DNA of 64,000 nucleotides from JAGWBF01 sp963663025 (GCA_963663025.1 OY760073.1:1922001-1986000), one strand, 5' to 3'; shown: positions 25,514-34,038, numbered from the stretch's first letter. Numbers and translations: made by a program. The notes: generated from the letters alone by a model not told the origin.

Positions 25514-26788
25514 TCAGGCTACCGCTCCCTGCAGCGACCAAGGACTTGTGCGGGTGATACGGACATCCAGAATATGGCCCAGGAGGTCGCCTTCATCTTC
25601 GATGAACACCAGCTTGTCCGAGCGGGTGCGGCCCTGCCACTTGCCCTTGTGGTGGCCGTCCACCAGCACCTCTACCTGCTGGTCCAGGAAGGATGCGTTG
25701 GTCCTGGTGAGTATGCCCTCCTGGAGCAGGTCCAGGTTCTTGAGCCGGTAATCCTTGTCTTCGGCGGATACATCGTCGGGCATGGAGCGGTGAGCGATGG
25801 TGCCCGGCCTGGTCGAATAGGCAGCGGCGTGCACCTTGCTGAACTCCAGGTCCTTAACCATCTGCACCGTCGAGTCGTACTGCTCCCGGGTCTCGCCGGG
25901 AAAGCCTACGATGATATCCGTGCTGATGGATGCATCGGGCATAGAGGCTCGGATGTCGGCGACAAGCCGGCGGTACTCAGCCGCAGTGTAGCGGCGGCGC
26001 ATCCTCTCCAGCACCTGGTCGTCCCCGGCCTGCACGGGCAGGTTGATGTGCTCGCACACCTTGTCCAGGCTGGCGACGGCATCGATGATGTCCCTGGTCA
26101 TGAAGCTGGGGTGGGACGTAAGGAAGCGGATCCTGAGCAGGCCGTCGATGGCGTTAAGGGCCGTGAGCAGGTGGGCCAAGCTGGGCTGGTCGGGCAGGTC
26201 ATACCCGTAGGCATCGACCGTCTGGCCCAGGAGAGTGACCTCTTTCACGCCTCGCTGGACCAGAGCGCGCACCTCTTCCACAACCTCGGTTACCGGCCTG
26301 CTGACCTGGCGCCCCCGGCGGTAGGGAATGATGCAGAAGGTGCACATAAGGTCGCAGCCATGAATTATTGGAACGTAGCTGCGAACTGACGGCTGGGGAG
26401 GCAGCAGGGGACCCACGCAGCCCTCCCAGTCCAAGCCCAGGCGGTCTCCCACCAATTCCAGGAGGGGTCCGAACTTCTGGGGCTGCATGAATGTGTCCAC
26501 GTAGGGAAAGCGGGTTTCCAGGTCGGCGGTCTTGGGCCCCACCATGCATCCCATCAGCGCCAGGATGCTCCCGGGCCTGCGCTGCTTGAGGGACTTCATG
26601 GAGCCCAGGTTCCCCACCACCTTGTCCTCTGCGCCCTGGCGCACCACGCACGAGTTTAGAACGATCACGTCGGCATCCCCGGGGCTGGAAGCGGCTTCCA
26701 GGCCCATCTGCTCCAGGGCTCCTGCCAGGCGCTCGGAGTCGGCGGTGTTCATCTGGCATCCGATTGTCCAAATATGGTAGTTCTTCAT
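25514..26788 (-). CDS. miaB: tRNA-2-methylthio-N6-dimethylallyladenosine synthase
   Basis: MiaB adds a methylthio group to i6A37 of tRNAs reading UNN codons. It is a 424-residue methylthiotransferase with all three modules. The N-terminal UPF0004 domain has TIGCQMNTADSERL, VLNSCVVRQGAE and LMGCMVG. The radical SAM core has the CxxxCxxC cluster motif in CDLMCTFCIIPYRRGRQ, GQTVDAYG and IIVGFPGETREQ. A TRAM domain (QVEVLVDGHHKGKWQGRTRSDKLV) ends the protein. It heads the minus-strand operon miaB-nadA-nadC-dinB, 27 bases after the tRNA-Ser gene. tRNA-Ser(GCU) is not an expected MiaB substrate. Confidence 0.92.
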   Translation of the reverse strand: MKNYHIWTIGCQMNTADSERLAGALEQMGLEAASSPGDADVIVLNSCVVRQGAEDKVVGNLGSMKSLKQRRPGSILALMGCMVGPKTADLETRFPYVDTFMQPQKFGPLLELVGDRLGLDWEGCVGPLLPPQPSVRSYVPIIHGCDLMCTFCIIPYRRGRQVSRPVTEVVEEVRALVQRGVKEVTLLGQTVDAYGYDLPDQPSLAHLLTALNAIDGLLRIRFLTSHPSFMTRDIIDAVASLDKVCEHINLPVQAGDDQVLERMRRRYTAAEYRRLVADIRASMPDASISTDIIVGFPGETREQYDSTVQMVKDLEFSKVHAAAYSTRPGTIAHRSMPDDVSAEDKDYRLKNLDLLQEGILTRTNASFLDQQVEVLVDGHHKGKWQGRTRSDKLVFIEDEGDLLGHILDVRITRTSPWSLQGAVA

Positions 26789-26815
26789 GTGTTTTTCAGA
26801 GGGAATGCCGGAAGT

Positions 26816-26907
26816 TGGCGGAGGGAATGGGATTCGAACCCATGAGCCCGATTTCTCGGGCTAAGCGCTTAGCAGGCGCCCGCACTAGGCCACTATGCGA
26901 TCCCTCC
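26816..26907 (-). tRNA. tRNA-Ser (anticodon GCU)
   Basis: This is a 92-base minus-strand tRNA with encoded CCA (26816-26818). The acceptor stem GGAGGGA/TCCCTCC (26901-26907 with 26820-26826) has discriminator G. The anticodon loop is CTGCTAA. The long variable arm (GCCCGA-GAAA-TCGGGC type) is typical of serine tRNAs. The T-loop is TTCGAAT. It precedes miaB and may share its promoter. Confidence 0.95.
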
Positions 26908-26917
26908 CGTGTGGGCC

Positions 26918-26947
26918 AATATAGCAGAGCGGCGTTTGGCTAATCAA
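26918..26947 (-). promoter_or_regulatory. Promoter of tRNA-Ser (and probably miaB)
   Basis: On the minus strand, TTGATT (26947-26942) and TATATT (26923-26918) are separated by 18 bases. The tRNA 5' end is 11 bases after the -10 box. Confidence 0.5.
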
Positions 26948-26955
26948 CCGACGCA

Positions 26956-26971
26956 TGTGAAATAAATCACA
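26956..26971. promoter_or_regulatory. CRP/FNR-type palindrome TGTGA-N6-TCACA
   Basis: TGTGA (26956-26960) and TCACA (26967-26971) with a 6-base AT spacer match the core CRP consensus exactly. The site sits just upstream of the -35 box of the tRNA-Ser promoter. No CRP-family regulator is encoded in this window. Confidence 0.4.
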
Positions 26972-27004
26972 GCTTGGGCATCCATGGACAGTCCATCGAG
27001 AACC

Positions 27005-28258
27005 CTAGCTCTGCTGGGTCGCTTCCACAGGTTCGTAGAGCACCCGGAACCCTATTGAAACCGCCACAGTGGCGAGGCACACCCAAAAGCCGGCCAACAT
27101 TACCGCCATCTCGATGCCCAGCGCATTGGCGGCGACCCCTCCCAGCAGCCCGGCTATGGGCATCAGGCCGACGAACATGGTGAAAACGGACGTAACTCTA
27201 CCCCGGACCTTGTCGTCCACATACAACTGCACCATGGTGAGGGACATGATGTTGGACAGCTCATCCACACCCCTAAGCAGGGCAAACACAACCAGGCTCA
27301 GGAGCAGCCAGGGCACCTGGGAGAAACCCACAAGCAACAGCCCAGCCAGTCCCGCCGTAACAAACATGATCCTGCCCTTATCGGGGGTGTTTGCCAGGTG
27401 GACCGAGAGCAGGGTTGCCAGGAAACCCCCGATGGCGGCGGCTGTGTGCAGGAACCCGTATCCCTCAGCACCAGCGCCCAGCACCTCCTCGGAAAAAACG
27501 GGGAGCAGGGTGAAGACTGCAACCCCTCCGAAGAAGCACAGCAGCAGCTCCAGCATCGTAAGCCCCAGGATTCGTCTCTCGGAGCGGATGTAAGAGAGCC
27601 CTTCCACCAGGTTGGCTAGGGGAGTAGACCTTCTCACCGCTTCGGTGTCGTGGGGAACGGGCTTTAACACGAAGAAGGGGAACATGCAGCCCCCGTACAC
27701 CACCGCCTGGGCATACAGGGTCGCCTCTACCCCGAACAGCCCGATCATTATCCCGATGAAGGCCGGGGAGACGATGCGGAACCCCTCGAATCCCGTCCTG
27801 TACAGGGCAAGGGCCGTCGGGAGCATCTCCTTTGGGCATGAACGGGCCAGGTAGGTCCTCCTGACAGGGCTGCCTATGGCGTACCCTATTCCGGTGAAGA
27901 ACATGAAGGTGTAGATCTGCCAGTCCTGCACTTCGCTGTAGCGCACGAACAGGGCGAAGGCTGAGGTCAGGGAGGCCATGTAAACGGATGTGGCGATAAG
28001 GAGCACCCTTCCCTCGATGCGGTCGGCCAGCACCCCAAAGAATGGGCTGAACAGCAGGGGCATGTACCTGATCCCGATGGCGAGGGCGACGACGGTGGCA
28101 GAGCCTGTAACCTCGTATGCCAGCCAGCCCACCGAGACGAAGACGAAAGAGTTTCCCCAAGAGATTAGGATGGTGCCGGCGATGATCAGGCTGACGTTGC
28201 GGATGCGCAGGGCAGCCAGGGAACTGGAAAGCCTCTCCTTTAAGGCAGGCATTTTCAT
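27005..28258 (-). CDS. Major facilitator superfamily transporter
   Basis: The 417-residue protein has about 10-12 hydrophobic segments. The opening RIRNVSLIIAGTILISWGNSFVFVSVGWLAYEVTGSA, the loop FSPFFGVLADRIEGR (MFS motif A variant) and the second-half YGFLHTAAAIGGFLATLL fit the EntS/MFS_3-like exporter group. Its substrate cannot be told. It is transcribed away from the Lrp-family regulator at 28422, with facing promoters in the 163-base gap, so that regulator may control it. Confidence 0.83.
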   Translation of the reverse strand: MKMPALKERLSSSLAALRIRNVSLIIAGTILISWGNSFVFVSVGWLAYEVTGSATVVALAIGIRYMPLLFSPFFGVLADRIEGRVLLIATSVYMASLTSAFALFVRYSEVQDWQIYTFMFFTGIGYAIGSPVRRTYLARSCPKEMLPTALALYRTGFEGFRIVSPAFIGIMIGLFGVEATLYAQAVVYGGCMFPFFVLKPVPHDTEAVRRSTPLANLVEGLSYIRSERRILGLTMLELLLCFFGGVAVFTLLPVFSEEVLGAGAEGYGFLHTAAAIGGFLATLLSVHLANTPDKGRIMFVTAGLAGLLLVGFSQVPWLLLSLVVFALLRGVDELSNIMSLTMVQLYVDDKVRGRVTSVFTMFVGLMPIAGLLGGVAANALGIEMAVMLAGFWVCLATVAVSIGFRVLYEPVEATQQS

Positions 28259-28268
28259 GGCTCATTCC

Positions 28269-28298
28269 AATGTAGTACCACTAGAAGCAGGCGGTCAA
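28269..28298 (-). promoter_or_regulatory. Promoter of the MFS transporter
   Basis: On the minus strand, TTGACC (28298-28293) and TACATT (28274-28269) are separated by 18 bases. The ATG at 28258 is close to the start point, leaving a very short leader. Confidence 0.4.
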
Positions 28299-28319
28299 TG
28301 GCAGGCCGATTAGCTTTCG

Positions 28320-28348
28320 TTGACAGGTAAAGTACCCTAACCTAATAT
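28320..28348 (+). promoter_or_regulatory. Promoter of the Lrp-family regulator
   Basis: TTGACA (28320-28325) and TAATAT (28343-28348) are 17 bases apart. The leader of about 65 bases contains TTCCC-ttgat-GGGAA (28389-28403), which resembles the core of repeat family C. Confidence 0.55.
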
Positions 28349-28421
28349 GAACACCGAAGCAGACCCCATTGGTATCACCTACACCCTCTTCCCTTGATGG
28401 GAAAAGGCTACTCAGAGAAGG

Positions 28422-28862
28422 ATGGACGAGCTAGACGCCAGGATCATAAAGGTGCTCCAGACCGACGGGCGGGCCTCCAACTCCCACATTTCCCGGGAGG
28501 TTGGCGTGAGTGAAGGGACGGTCCGTCGCAGGCTGCATCACCTGGTCAAAGACGATATGATCAAGGTCGTCGCCATTCCCAACCTGGACCAGATGGGGAA
28601 CGGCACCGCCGCTCTCATCGGCATCCGCACCCATCCTGCAAGCGTGGAAGCCATTGCCGACACGTTGAGCGATCTCGAGGAGGTCCACTACGTCTCCATC
28701 ACCACCGGGGCGTGGGACATCTTCATCTGGATGAGGGCCCAGTCAACGGAGGAGCTGGGGGCGTTCCTGCGCAACCAGATAGCCGTCATTCCCGGGGTCA
28801 TGCAGACCGAGACATTCATAAATCTGTCTATAAAGAAGCGCACCTACGGGATGGCCATGTAA
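28422..28862 (+). CDS. Lrp/AsnC-family transcriptional regulator
   Basis: The 146-residue protein matches the standard Lrp layout. An N-terminal winged HTH (LDARIIKVLQTDGRASNSHISREVGVSEGTVRRRLHHL region, residues 4-42) is followed by a RAM ligand-binding domain (AALIGIRTHPASVEAIADTL, EEVHYVSITTGAWDIFIWMRA, IPGVMQTETFINL). Such proteins sense amino acids or related metabolites as octamers. It lies between a divergent MFS gene and a co-directional aconitase, both candidate targets. AGAAGG lies immediately before the ATG. Confidence 0.88.
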   Translation: MDELDARIIKVLQTDGRASNSHISREVGVSEGTVRRRLHHLVKDDMIKVVAIPNLDQMGNGTAALIGIRTHPASVEAIADTLSDLEEVHYVSITTGAWDIFIWMRAQSTEELGAFLRNQIAVIPGVMQTETFINLSIKKRTYGMAM

Positions 28863-28943
28863 CGGGCCAATAGCGCCCCCTGAGCCGGGACGGTGCCATC
28901 CCACGCTAACCTTAGATTCCCGCCATTCGAGAGGAGTCGCAAG

Positions 28944-31223
28944 ATGGCCAACAGCATCGAGTCCAGCCCGGAGTTCGTAGCCAACACCTACCGGACCATG
29001 GAGGCCAACCTGGAGGTGGTCCGCAGGCGTTTGGGCCGCCCGATGACCCTGACGGAAAAGGTGCTCCTGTCCCACCTGGAGGACCCAGAGTCCCAGGAGC
29101 TGGAGCCTGGGGAGAGCTACCTGCTGCTGAACCCGGACCGGGTGATACTCCAGGATGTGCTGGGCCAGACAGCCATGCTCCAGTTCATGCAGACCGAGCG
29201 TCAGCGCACCGCCGTTCCCTCCACCATTCACTGCGACCACCTGATACAGGCCCGCCAGGAGGGTGTGTCGGACCTGAGGGAGTCCCTGTCCGAGAACAAC
29301 GAGGTGTACAACTTCCTGCGTTCTGCGGCCGCCAAGTACGGCCTGGGCTTCTGGGGACCAGGAGCGGGCATCATCCACCAGGTCAACCTGGAGAACTACG
29401 CCTTCCCGGGCGCGGTGATAATCGGCACCGACTCCCATACCCCCAACGCCGGAGGACTGGGGGCCTGCGCCGTGGGCGTTGGTGGGGCCGACGCGGTGGA
29501 GGTGATGGCCGGGCTTCCCTGGGAGCTGTTGTTCCCCAGGCGCATCGGGGTGCACCTGACGGGCAGGCTGGGAGGCTGGACCGCCCCCAAAGACGTCATC
29601 CTGTACCTGGCCGGGGTGCTGACCGTGTCCGGCGGCACCAACTCCATAATCGAGTACTTCGGCCCCGGCATCGACTCCATAAGCTGCACTGGCCGGGCCA
29701 CCATCACCAACATGGGGGCCGAATTGGGCGCCACCACCTCCATATTCCCCTATGACGGGCGCATGGCCACCTACTTGAGGGCTACCGCAAGGGGAGACCT
29801 GGTACCCCTGGCCGAAGCGGCCGTCAACCTGCTACGTCCTGACGATGAAGTGCTGTCCGACCCGGCGCGCTACTTCGACCGGATAGTGGAGATCGACCTC
29901 TCCGCCCTGGAACCCCACGTGGTAGGGCCACACTCTCCCGACCGCGCCCGGCCCATATCCCAGCTTGCAGAAGAAGTGCGGGATTCAGGCAACAGTTTCG
30001 TGGATGAAGTGTCGGCTGCCCTCATCGGAAGCTGCACCAACTCATCCTACGAAGATATGGGGCGGGCAGCCGACGTGGCGGAGCAGGCCCGGGCCCACGG
30101 ACTTCAGGCCGACGCTTCCCTCATGGTAACCCCCGGCTCCGAGCAGATACGGGCCACCATAGAAAGGGACGGCCAGATGGAGTCCCTGCGGGCCATAGGC
30201 GGGACGGTGTTGGCCAACGCCTGTGGTCCCTGCATAGGCCAGTGGCGCCGTTCCCAGGAAGCGGGTGGCGCGCCCAACTCCATCGTCACATCCTACAACC
30301 GCAACTTCCCCCGGCGGAACGACGGTCAGCCAGGCACCATGAACTTTATCGCAAGCCCCGAAGTCACCGTGGCCTTCGCCCTGGCAGGCAAACTCTCTTT
30401 CAACCCCCTGACCGATGCCCTCACGGGGGCCAACGGCGAGGCATTCATACTGGAACCCCCAGGCGATGCCCCCGAGGTGCCAGCGAACGGCTTCAGCCGG
30501 GGCGACACCACTTTCGTGCCCCCGCCCGACGACGGCTCCCACGTAGAGGTTGCGGTGGACCCCCAGAGCCAGCGCCTGCAGAGGATGGAACCCTGGCCCG
30601 CCTGGGACGGCCAGGACTACCTGGACATGCCGGTGCTGGCCAAGGTCAAAGGCAAATGCACCACCGACCACATCTCCCCCGCTGGGCCCTGGCTTAGCCT
30701 GCGGGGGCACCTGGACAAGTTCAGCGACAACATGTTCATGGGGGCCATCAACGCCTATACCGGGAACGCCGGCAAAGGACTAAACCTGCTGACCCAGGAA
30801 CCGGACCAGTCCTTCTCCGACGTTGCTCGCAGCTACAAGAGAGAGGGCTTGCCCTGGGTGGTTATCGGCGACGATAACTACGGCGAAGGGAGCAGCAGGG
30901 AGCACGCAGCCCTCTCTCCCAGGCTTCTGGGAGGCGTGGCGGTCATCGCCAGGAGCTTTGCCCGCATCCACGAGACCAACCTCAAGAAGCAGGGCCTTCT
31001 GGCGCTGACATTCCAGGACCCTGCCGACTACGACAGGATACGGGAGAACGACCGCCTGAGCTTGGTGGGCCTGGACTTCCTCGCCCCCGGCAGGCCGGTC
31101 ACGTGCCGAATCCGCCACGACGATGGGACGGAAGAGGAGATCGGGCTGGGCCACTCTTTCAGCGAACCCCAGCTCGAATGGTTCAAGCTGGGCGCTGCGC
31201 TGAACCTGATGCGCGGGAAGTAG
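28944..31223 (+). CDS. Aconitate hydratase
   Basis: The 759-residue protein converts citrate to isocitrate in the TCA cycle. The ATG at 28944 follows GAGGAG. The cluster-binding cysteines are in IGSCTNSS and in ANACGPCIGQW. Substrate-site blocks include STIHCDHLIQA, IIGTDSHTPNAGGLGACAVGVGG and, in the swivelling C-terminal domain, GDDNYGEGSSREHAALSPR. The length and the GPWLSLRGHLDKFSDNMF block fit the mitochondrial-type aconitase branch rather than AcnB. Its 3' end is three bases from the convergent hemQ stop. Confidence 0.93.
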   Translation: MANSIESSPEFVANTYRTMEANLEVVRRRLGRPMTLTEKVLLSHLEDPESQELEPGESYLLLNPDRVILQDVLGQTAMLQFMQTERQRTAVPSTIHCDHLIQARQEGVSDLRESLSENNEVYNFLRSAAAKYGLGFWGPGAGIIHQVNLENYAFPGAVIIGTDSHTPNAGGLGACAVGVGGADAVEVMAGLPWELLFPRRIGVHLTGRLGGWTAPKDVILYLAGVLTVSGGTNSIIEYFGPGIDSISCTGRATITNMGAELGATTSIFPYDGRMATYLRATARGDLVPLAEAAVNLLRPDDEVLSDPARYFDRIVEIDLSALEPHVVGPHSPDRARPISQLAEEVRDSGNSFVDEVSAALIGSCTNSSYEDMGRAADVAEQARAHGLQADASLMVTPGSEQIRATIERDGQMESLRAIGGTVLANACGPCIGQWRRSQEAGGAPNSIVTSYNRNFPRRNDGQPGTMNFIASPEVTVAFALAGKLSFNPLTDALTGANGEAFILEPPGDAPEVPANGFSRGDTTFVPPPDDGSHVEVAVDPQSQRLQRMEPWPAWDGQDYLDMPVLAKVKGKCTTDHISPAGPWLSLRGHLDKFSDNMFMGAINAYTGNAGKGLNLLTQEPDQSFSDVARSYKREGLPWVVIGDDNYGEGSSREHAALSPRLLGGVAVIARSFARIHETNLKKQGLLALTFQDPADYDRIRENDRLSLVGLDFLAPGRPVTCRIRHDDGTEEEIGLGHSFSEPQLEWFKLGAALNLMRGK

Positions 31224-31226
31224 GGG

Positions 31227-31922
31227 CTACCCCAGCCCGTCCAGGCACTCCCCCAAGGGCTTATGGATGCAGGTGAATATGGGGGTGTCCCGCAGGGTGT
31301 AGGGCCGGGCCTGGGACTCCCTGAGGGCCATAACAAGGTCGAGGAAGTCGCCGGGACTCTCGGTCTCGAACCCCAGCATGAACTCTTGGTCGTCCAGCCC
31401 GAAAGAGTAGCTGGTGCTGATCTTCACCGAGGGGTACTTGTGGCCTATCCGGAAGTGTTCGGACATGATGGACTGGCGCTCTTCCTGGGAGAGTTGGTAC
31501 CAGTCGTGGGTCTTCACAAAAGGATAGACGAACAGGTAGGGCCGCCCCACGGTCCGCACTACATCCCCCGTGCCGTCTTGGCCGGGATGGGTGTGCTCAT
31601 CGACGTAGGGTGAGCGCCGGGTCATAGCCAGATACGAGTACGGGGTCTCCAGGTACTTGCCCAGCTCGGTGCGGTTGGTCTGGGCAGCAAGCTGGTCCAG
31701 CAGCTCGACAGTCGGGCTGATTGCCCACAGCATGTAGTCCACGTCGCCTCTGGTCCCCAGGAGGGAGTAGCTGGCTATGCTCATCCTTTGGGACAGCTCA
31801 TCGAGGACAGCCACGTATTCGGCTTTGCTTCGCTCCTTGTCCCCATGGTCCAGCCTCTTCCATTCGGGGGACACCTTGTAGAAGCAGTACCTCACGAAGT
31901 ACCTGTCGCCGTCGGGACTCAT
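31227..31922 (-). CDS. hemQ: Coproheme decarboxylase / chlorite dismutase-family protein
   Basis: The 231-residue protein belongs to the chlorite dismutase fold. YLFVYPFVKTHDWYQLSQEERQ, EHFRIGHKYP (His likely the heme ligand) and TSYSFGLDDQEFMLGFE match the HemQ branch, which makes heme b from coproheme III in the coproporphyrin pathway. I choose ATG 31922 because GGGGAG lies five bases upstream and the promoter's -10 (31958-31953) would leave the ATG at 31940 almost leaderless. It is divergent from the siroheme-using reductase at 32194. No other heme genes are in the window. Confidence 0.88.
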   Translation of the reverse strand: MSPDGDRYFVRYCFYKVSPEWKRLDHGDKERSKAEYVAVLDELSQRMSIASYSLLGTRGDVDYMLWAISPTVELLDQLAAQTNRTELGKYLETPYSYLAMTRRSPYVDEHTHPGQDGTGDVVRTVGRPYLFVYPFVKTHDWYQLSQEERQSIMSEHFRIGHKYPSVKISTSYSFGLDDQEFMLGFETESPGDFLDLVMALRESQARPYTLRDTPIFTCIHKPLGECLDGLG

Positions 31923-31952
31923 GTACACTCCCCAACTCATGCTGTAAAGTCA

Positions 31953-31980
31953 ATTATAGCATCGCCCGGTACCGGCCCAA
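31953..31980 (-). promoter_or_regulatory. hemQ promoter
   Basis: A perfect TATAAT (31958-31953 on the minus strand) is preceded after 16 bases by TTGGGC (31980-31975). The predicted start is near 31946. Confidence 0.55.
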
Positions 31981-32006
31981 GTTGGCCAAAGCGGTACCAT
32001 TTGCGT

Positions 32007-32035
32007 TTGACAAAAGTCGAGTGTGAAAGTAGACT
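32007..32035 (+). promoter_or_regulatory. Promoter of the nitrite/sulfite reductase
   Basis: TTGACA (32007-32012), a 17-base spacer and TAGACT (32030-32035) predict a start near 32042, three bases before the upstream ORF's ATG. Confidence 0.65.
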
Positions 32036-32044
32036 ATTCCCAAC

Positions 32045-32095
32045 ATGCGATTTGAGGACGACCTTTTCCACCTGTGTACCCGGCTCCTGATGTAG
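32045..32095 (+). CDS. Putative 16-codon leader peptide
   Basis: ATG 32045 to TAG 32093-32095 encodes MRFEDDLFHLCTRLLM. The ATG is about three bases from the predicted transcript start, so it would be read leaderless. It holds one Cys codon (TGT, 32075-32077), just before the first arm of hairpin 1, and its stop lies at the loop of that hairpin. This is the layout of an attenuator leader peptide. Similar Cys-codon leader peptides are known before sulfur-assimilation genes in actinobacteria. No conservation could be tested here. Confidence 0.45.
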   Translation: MRFEDDLFHLCTRLLM

Positions 32096-32171
32096 GAGCC
32101 AGGTTAAACCCCTCTAGCGCCTAAACCTGCGCCCTATGCCCGGACTACTTGATGAGCGCAGGTTATTTTTT
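32078..32171 (+). promoter_or_regulatory. Candidate transcription attenuator
   Basis: Hairpin 1:2 pairs GGCTCCT (32082-32088) with AGGAGCC (32094-32100), extended by ACC/GGT across one mismatch. The antiterminator 2:3 pairs CAGGTT (32100-32105) with AACCTG (32124-32129). The terminator 3:4 pairs AACCTGCGC (32124-32132) with GCGCAGGTT (32156-32164), then TTTTTT (32166-32171). Arms 2 and 4 share CAGGTT, so 2:3 and 3:4 exclude each other. The 23-base terminator loop is larger than usual. Confidence 0.6.
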
Positions 32172-32193
32172 GTCTAACTTCAGGAGGCCCCAA

Positions 32194-34038
32194 TTGAGCA
32201 CGGTAACCCAGCCCGACGCCCGCCCCTCCCAGGGCGATATCCACCAGAGCAGCTTGGCCCAAGCCCCGTCCGCCAAGGGCGTGATCCCCTACATGGAGGG
32301 TGAGGTAGTTGCCCTGGAGGAAGAGATCCGGGCTTTTCGAGCGGGCGAGCGCGAGGACTCCCAGTTCCTTCCCTTCCGCCTGCGCCAGGGTGTGTACGGG
32401 CAGAGGCAGGCCGACTCCCAGATGGTTCGAGTGAAGATACCCGGCGGCGTTCTCACCGAGCAGGCCTTGAGGGCGCTGGGCATCATCGCCGACAGGTACG
32501 CTCCCTTGAGGAAGGGACACGTCACCACCAGGGAGAACGTCCAGTTCCACCACCTGAAGCTGGAGGAGTGCCCGGAGGTGCTCCGTATCCTGGGAGAAGC
32601 GGGGTTGACTACCAGGGAAGCCTGTGGCAACACGGTGCGGAACGTAGTCGGCTCCCCCACTGAGGGCGTATCCCCCGATGAAGTGTTCGACACCACCCCC
32701 TACTTGGCCGCATATGTGCGCTTTGCCGTGCGCCATCCCCTGACTCAAAACTTCCCCAGGAAGTTCAAGACCTCCTTCTCCGGCTGCCCTGACCGCGATA
32801 CCGTGGCATCGGCCATCCACGACCTGTCCTACATCGCCCAGGTACGCCACGTGGACGGAGTCGAGGTACGGGGATTCAAGGTCATCGTGGGCGGCGCAAC
32901 GTCCATCATGCCCCGCCTGGGCAAGCCCCTCTTCGACTTCGTAGGGGTGGAAGACTACCTGCGGGTGGCCCAAGCTATCTGGCAGGTGTTCGACAAGGCG
33001 GAAATGCTCCGCAAGAACCGGATGATGGCCCGCATCAAGGTCCTGATAGATCGCATCGGCTTCGAGCCATTCAAGGAGATGGTTGAGGAAGAGTTGGCAG
33101 GCATAGGCCCCATCGACCCTGTGCCTTTGATGGATCTGGATGATGAGTTCATCGAGCATCCCCCGGCGCTCCCTACCGGCGGCGCCAACGGCCACCAGCC
33201 GCCCGCAGAATTCCTGGAGTGGAAGTCTAGCAACACTTTTGCCCAGAAACAGCCGGGTTATCATGTAGCCTACGTCACCATTCCCCAGGGCGACATCGAT
33301 CCGGAGCAGTTTGCAGCGCTGGCCGACCTGGTAGCCAAGTACACTGGCGGGTCTGCCAGGGCAACCCAGAACCAGAACCTCGCCTTCCGCTGGGTGCCGG
33401 AAGCCCATCTTGTGGATGTATGGAAGGGCCTAAAGGAGATTGGCCTTGCAGGGACGGGCGTTGACTCCATAGTAGATGTCACATCCTGCCCCGGGACCGA
33501 TAGCTGCAAGCTGGGCATCACCTCTTCCATGGGCTTGGGAAGGGCCATAATGGATGAGCTGGGCTCCTGGAACGGGCTGCTGGAAGACCCGGAGATCAGC
33601 AAGCTTCACATCAAGATGAGCGGATGCCCCAACGGCTGCGGCCTGCACCACATAGCCAACATCGGCTTCCATGGCGCAGCAATGAAGGGCCCCAACGGCG
33701 TCCAGGTGCCGGCCTACGAGGTCTTCCTGGGCGGTGCTTACGGCATCGGTCGCCCCGAAGACACCCGCATCGGGGAGCGTCTCCCACGGGTAAAGGTGCC
33801 CGCCAAGCGGGTCCCCCAGATGGTCCGTAGGCTGGCTGTGTATTACAAGGAGAACCGCCTCGACGGGGAGGGCTTCAACGACTTCCTCCAGCGGGTCGGC
33901 CTGGAATCCGTGGCTTCCATAGCCCAGGAATTCTCAGAGGTCGCCCCCGTGGGTCCCGAATCCATAGACTTGTACATGGACTGGAGCCACACATTCATGT
34001 ACAAGCTGGAACGGGGAGAAGGGGAATGCTCCGCCTAG
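32194..34038 (+). CDS. Ferredoxin-type nitrite/sulfite reductase
   Basis: The 614-residue siroheme protein starts at TTG 32194, six bases after AGGAGG. It contains two ferredoxin-like and siroheme-binding repeats. Substrate-side Arg/Lys motifs are VTTRENVQFHHLKLEE and TREACGNTVRNVVGSP, and KFKTSFSGCPDR lies in the first half. The [4Fe-4S]-siroheme ligands are in TSCPGTDSCKLG and MSGCPNGC. It reduces nitrite to ammonia or sulfite to sulfide with six electrons. Sequence alone does not decide between the two. The Cys-codon leader peptide favours sulfite and cysteine supply. A partly acidic linker near residue 340 joins the halves. Confidence 0.88.
   Translation: MSTVTQPDARPSQGDIHQSSLAQAPSAKGVIPYMEGEVVALEEEIRAFRAGEREDSQFLPFRLRQGVYGQRQADSQMVRVKIPGGVLTEQALRALGIIADRYAPLRKGHVTTRENVQFHHLKLEECPEVLRILGEAGLTTREACGNTVRNVVGSPTEGVSPDEVFDTTPYLAAYVRFAVRHPLTQNFPRKFKTSFSGCPDRDTVASAIHDLSYIAQVRHVDGVEVRGFKVIVGGATSIMPRLGKPLFDFVGVEDYLRVAQAIWQVFDKAEMLRKNRMMARIKVLIDRIGFEPFKEMVEEELAGIGPIDPVPLMDLDDEFIEHPPALPTGGANGHQPPAEFLEWKSSNTFAQKQPGYHVAYVTIPQGDIDPEQFAALADLVAKYTGGSARATQNQNLAFRWVPEAHLVDVWKGLKEIGLAGTGVDSIVDVTSCPGTDSCKLGITSSMGLGRAIMDELGSWNGLLEDPEISKLHIKMSGCPNGCGLHHIANIGFHGAAMKGPNGVQVPAYEVFLGGAYGIGRPEDTRIGERLPRVKVPAKRVPQMVRRLAVYYKENRLDGEGFNDFLQRVGLESVASIAQEFSEVAPVGPESIDLYMDWSHTFMYKLERGEGECSA

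Noticed and set aside
32042..32193. T-box or known sulfur riboswitch in the reductase leader
   Set aside because: No T-box antiterminator sequence or SAM riboswitch blocks are seen. The small ORF with competing helices explains the leader better.
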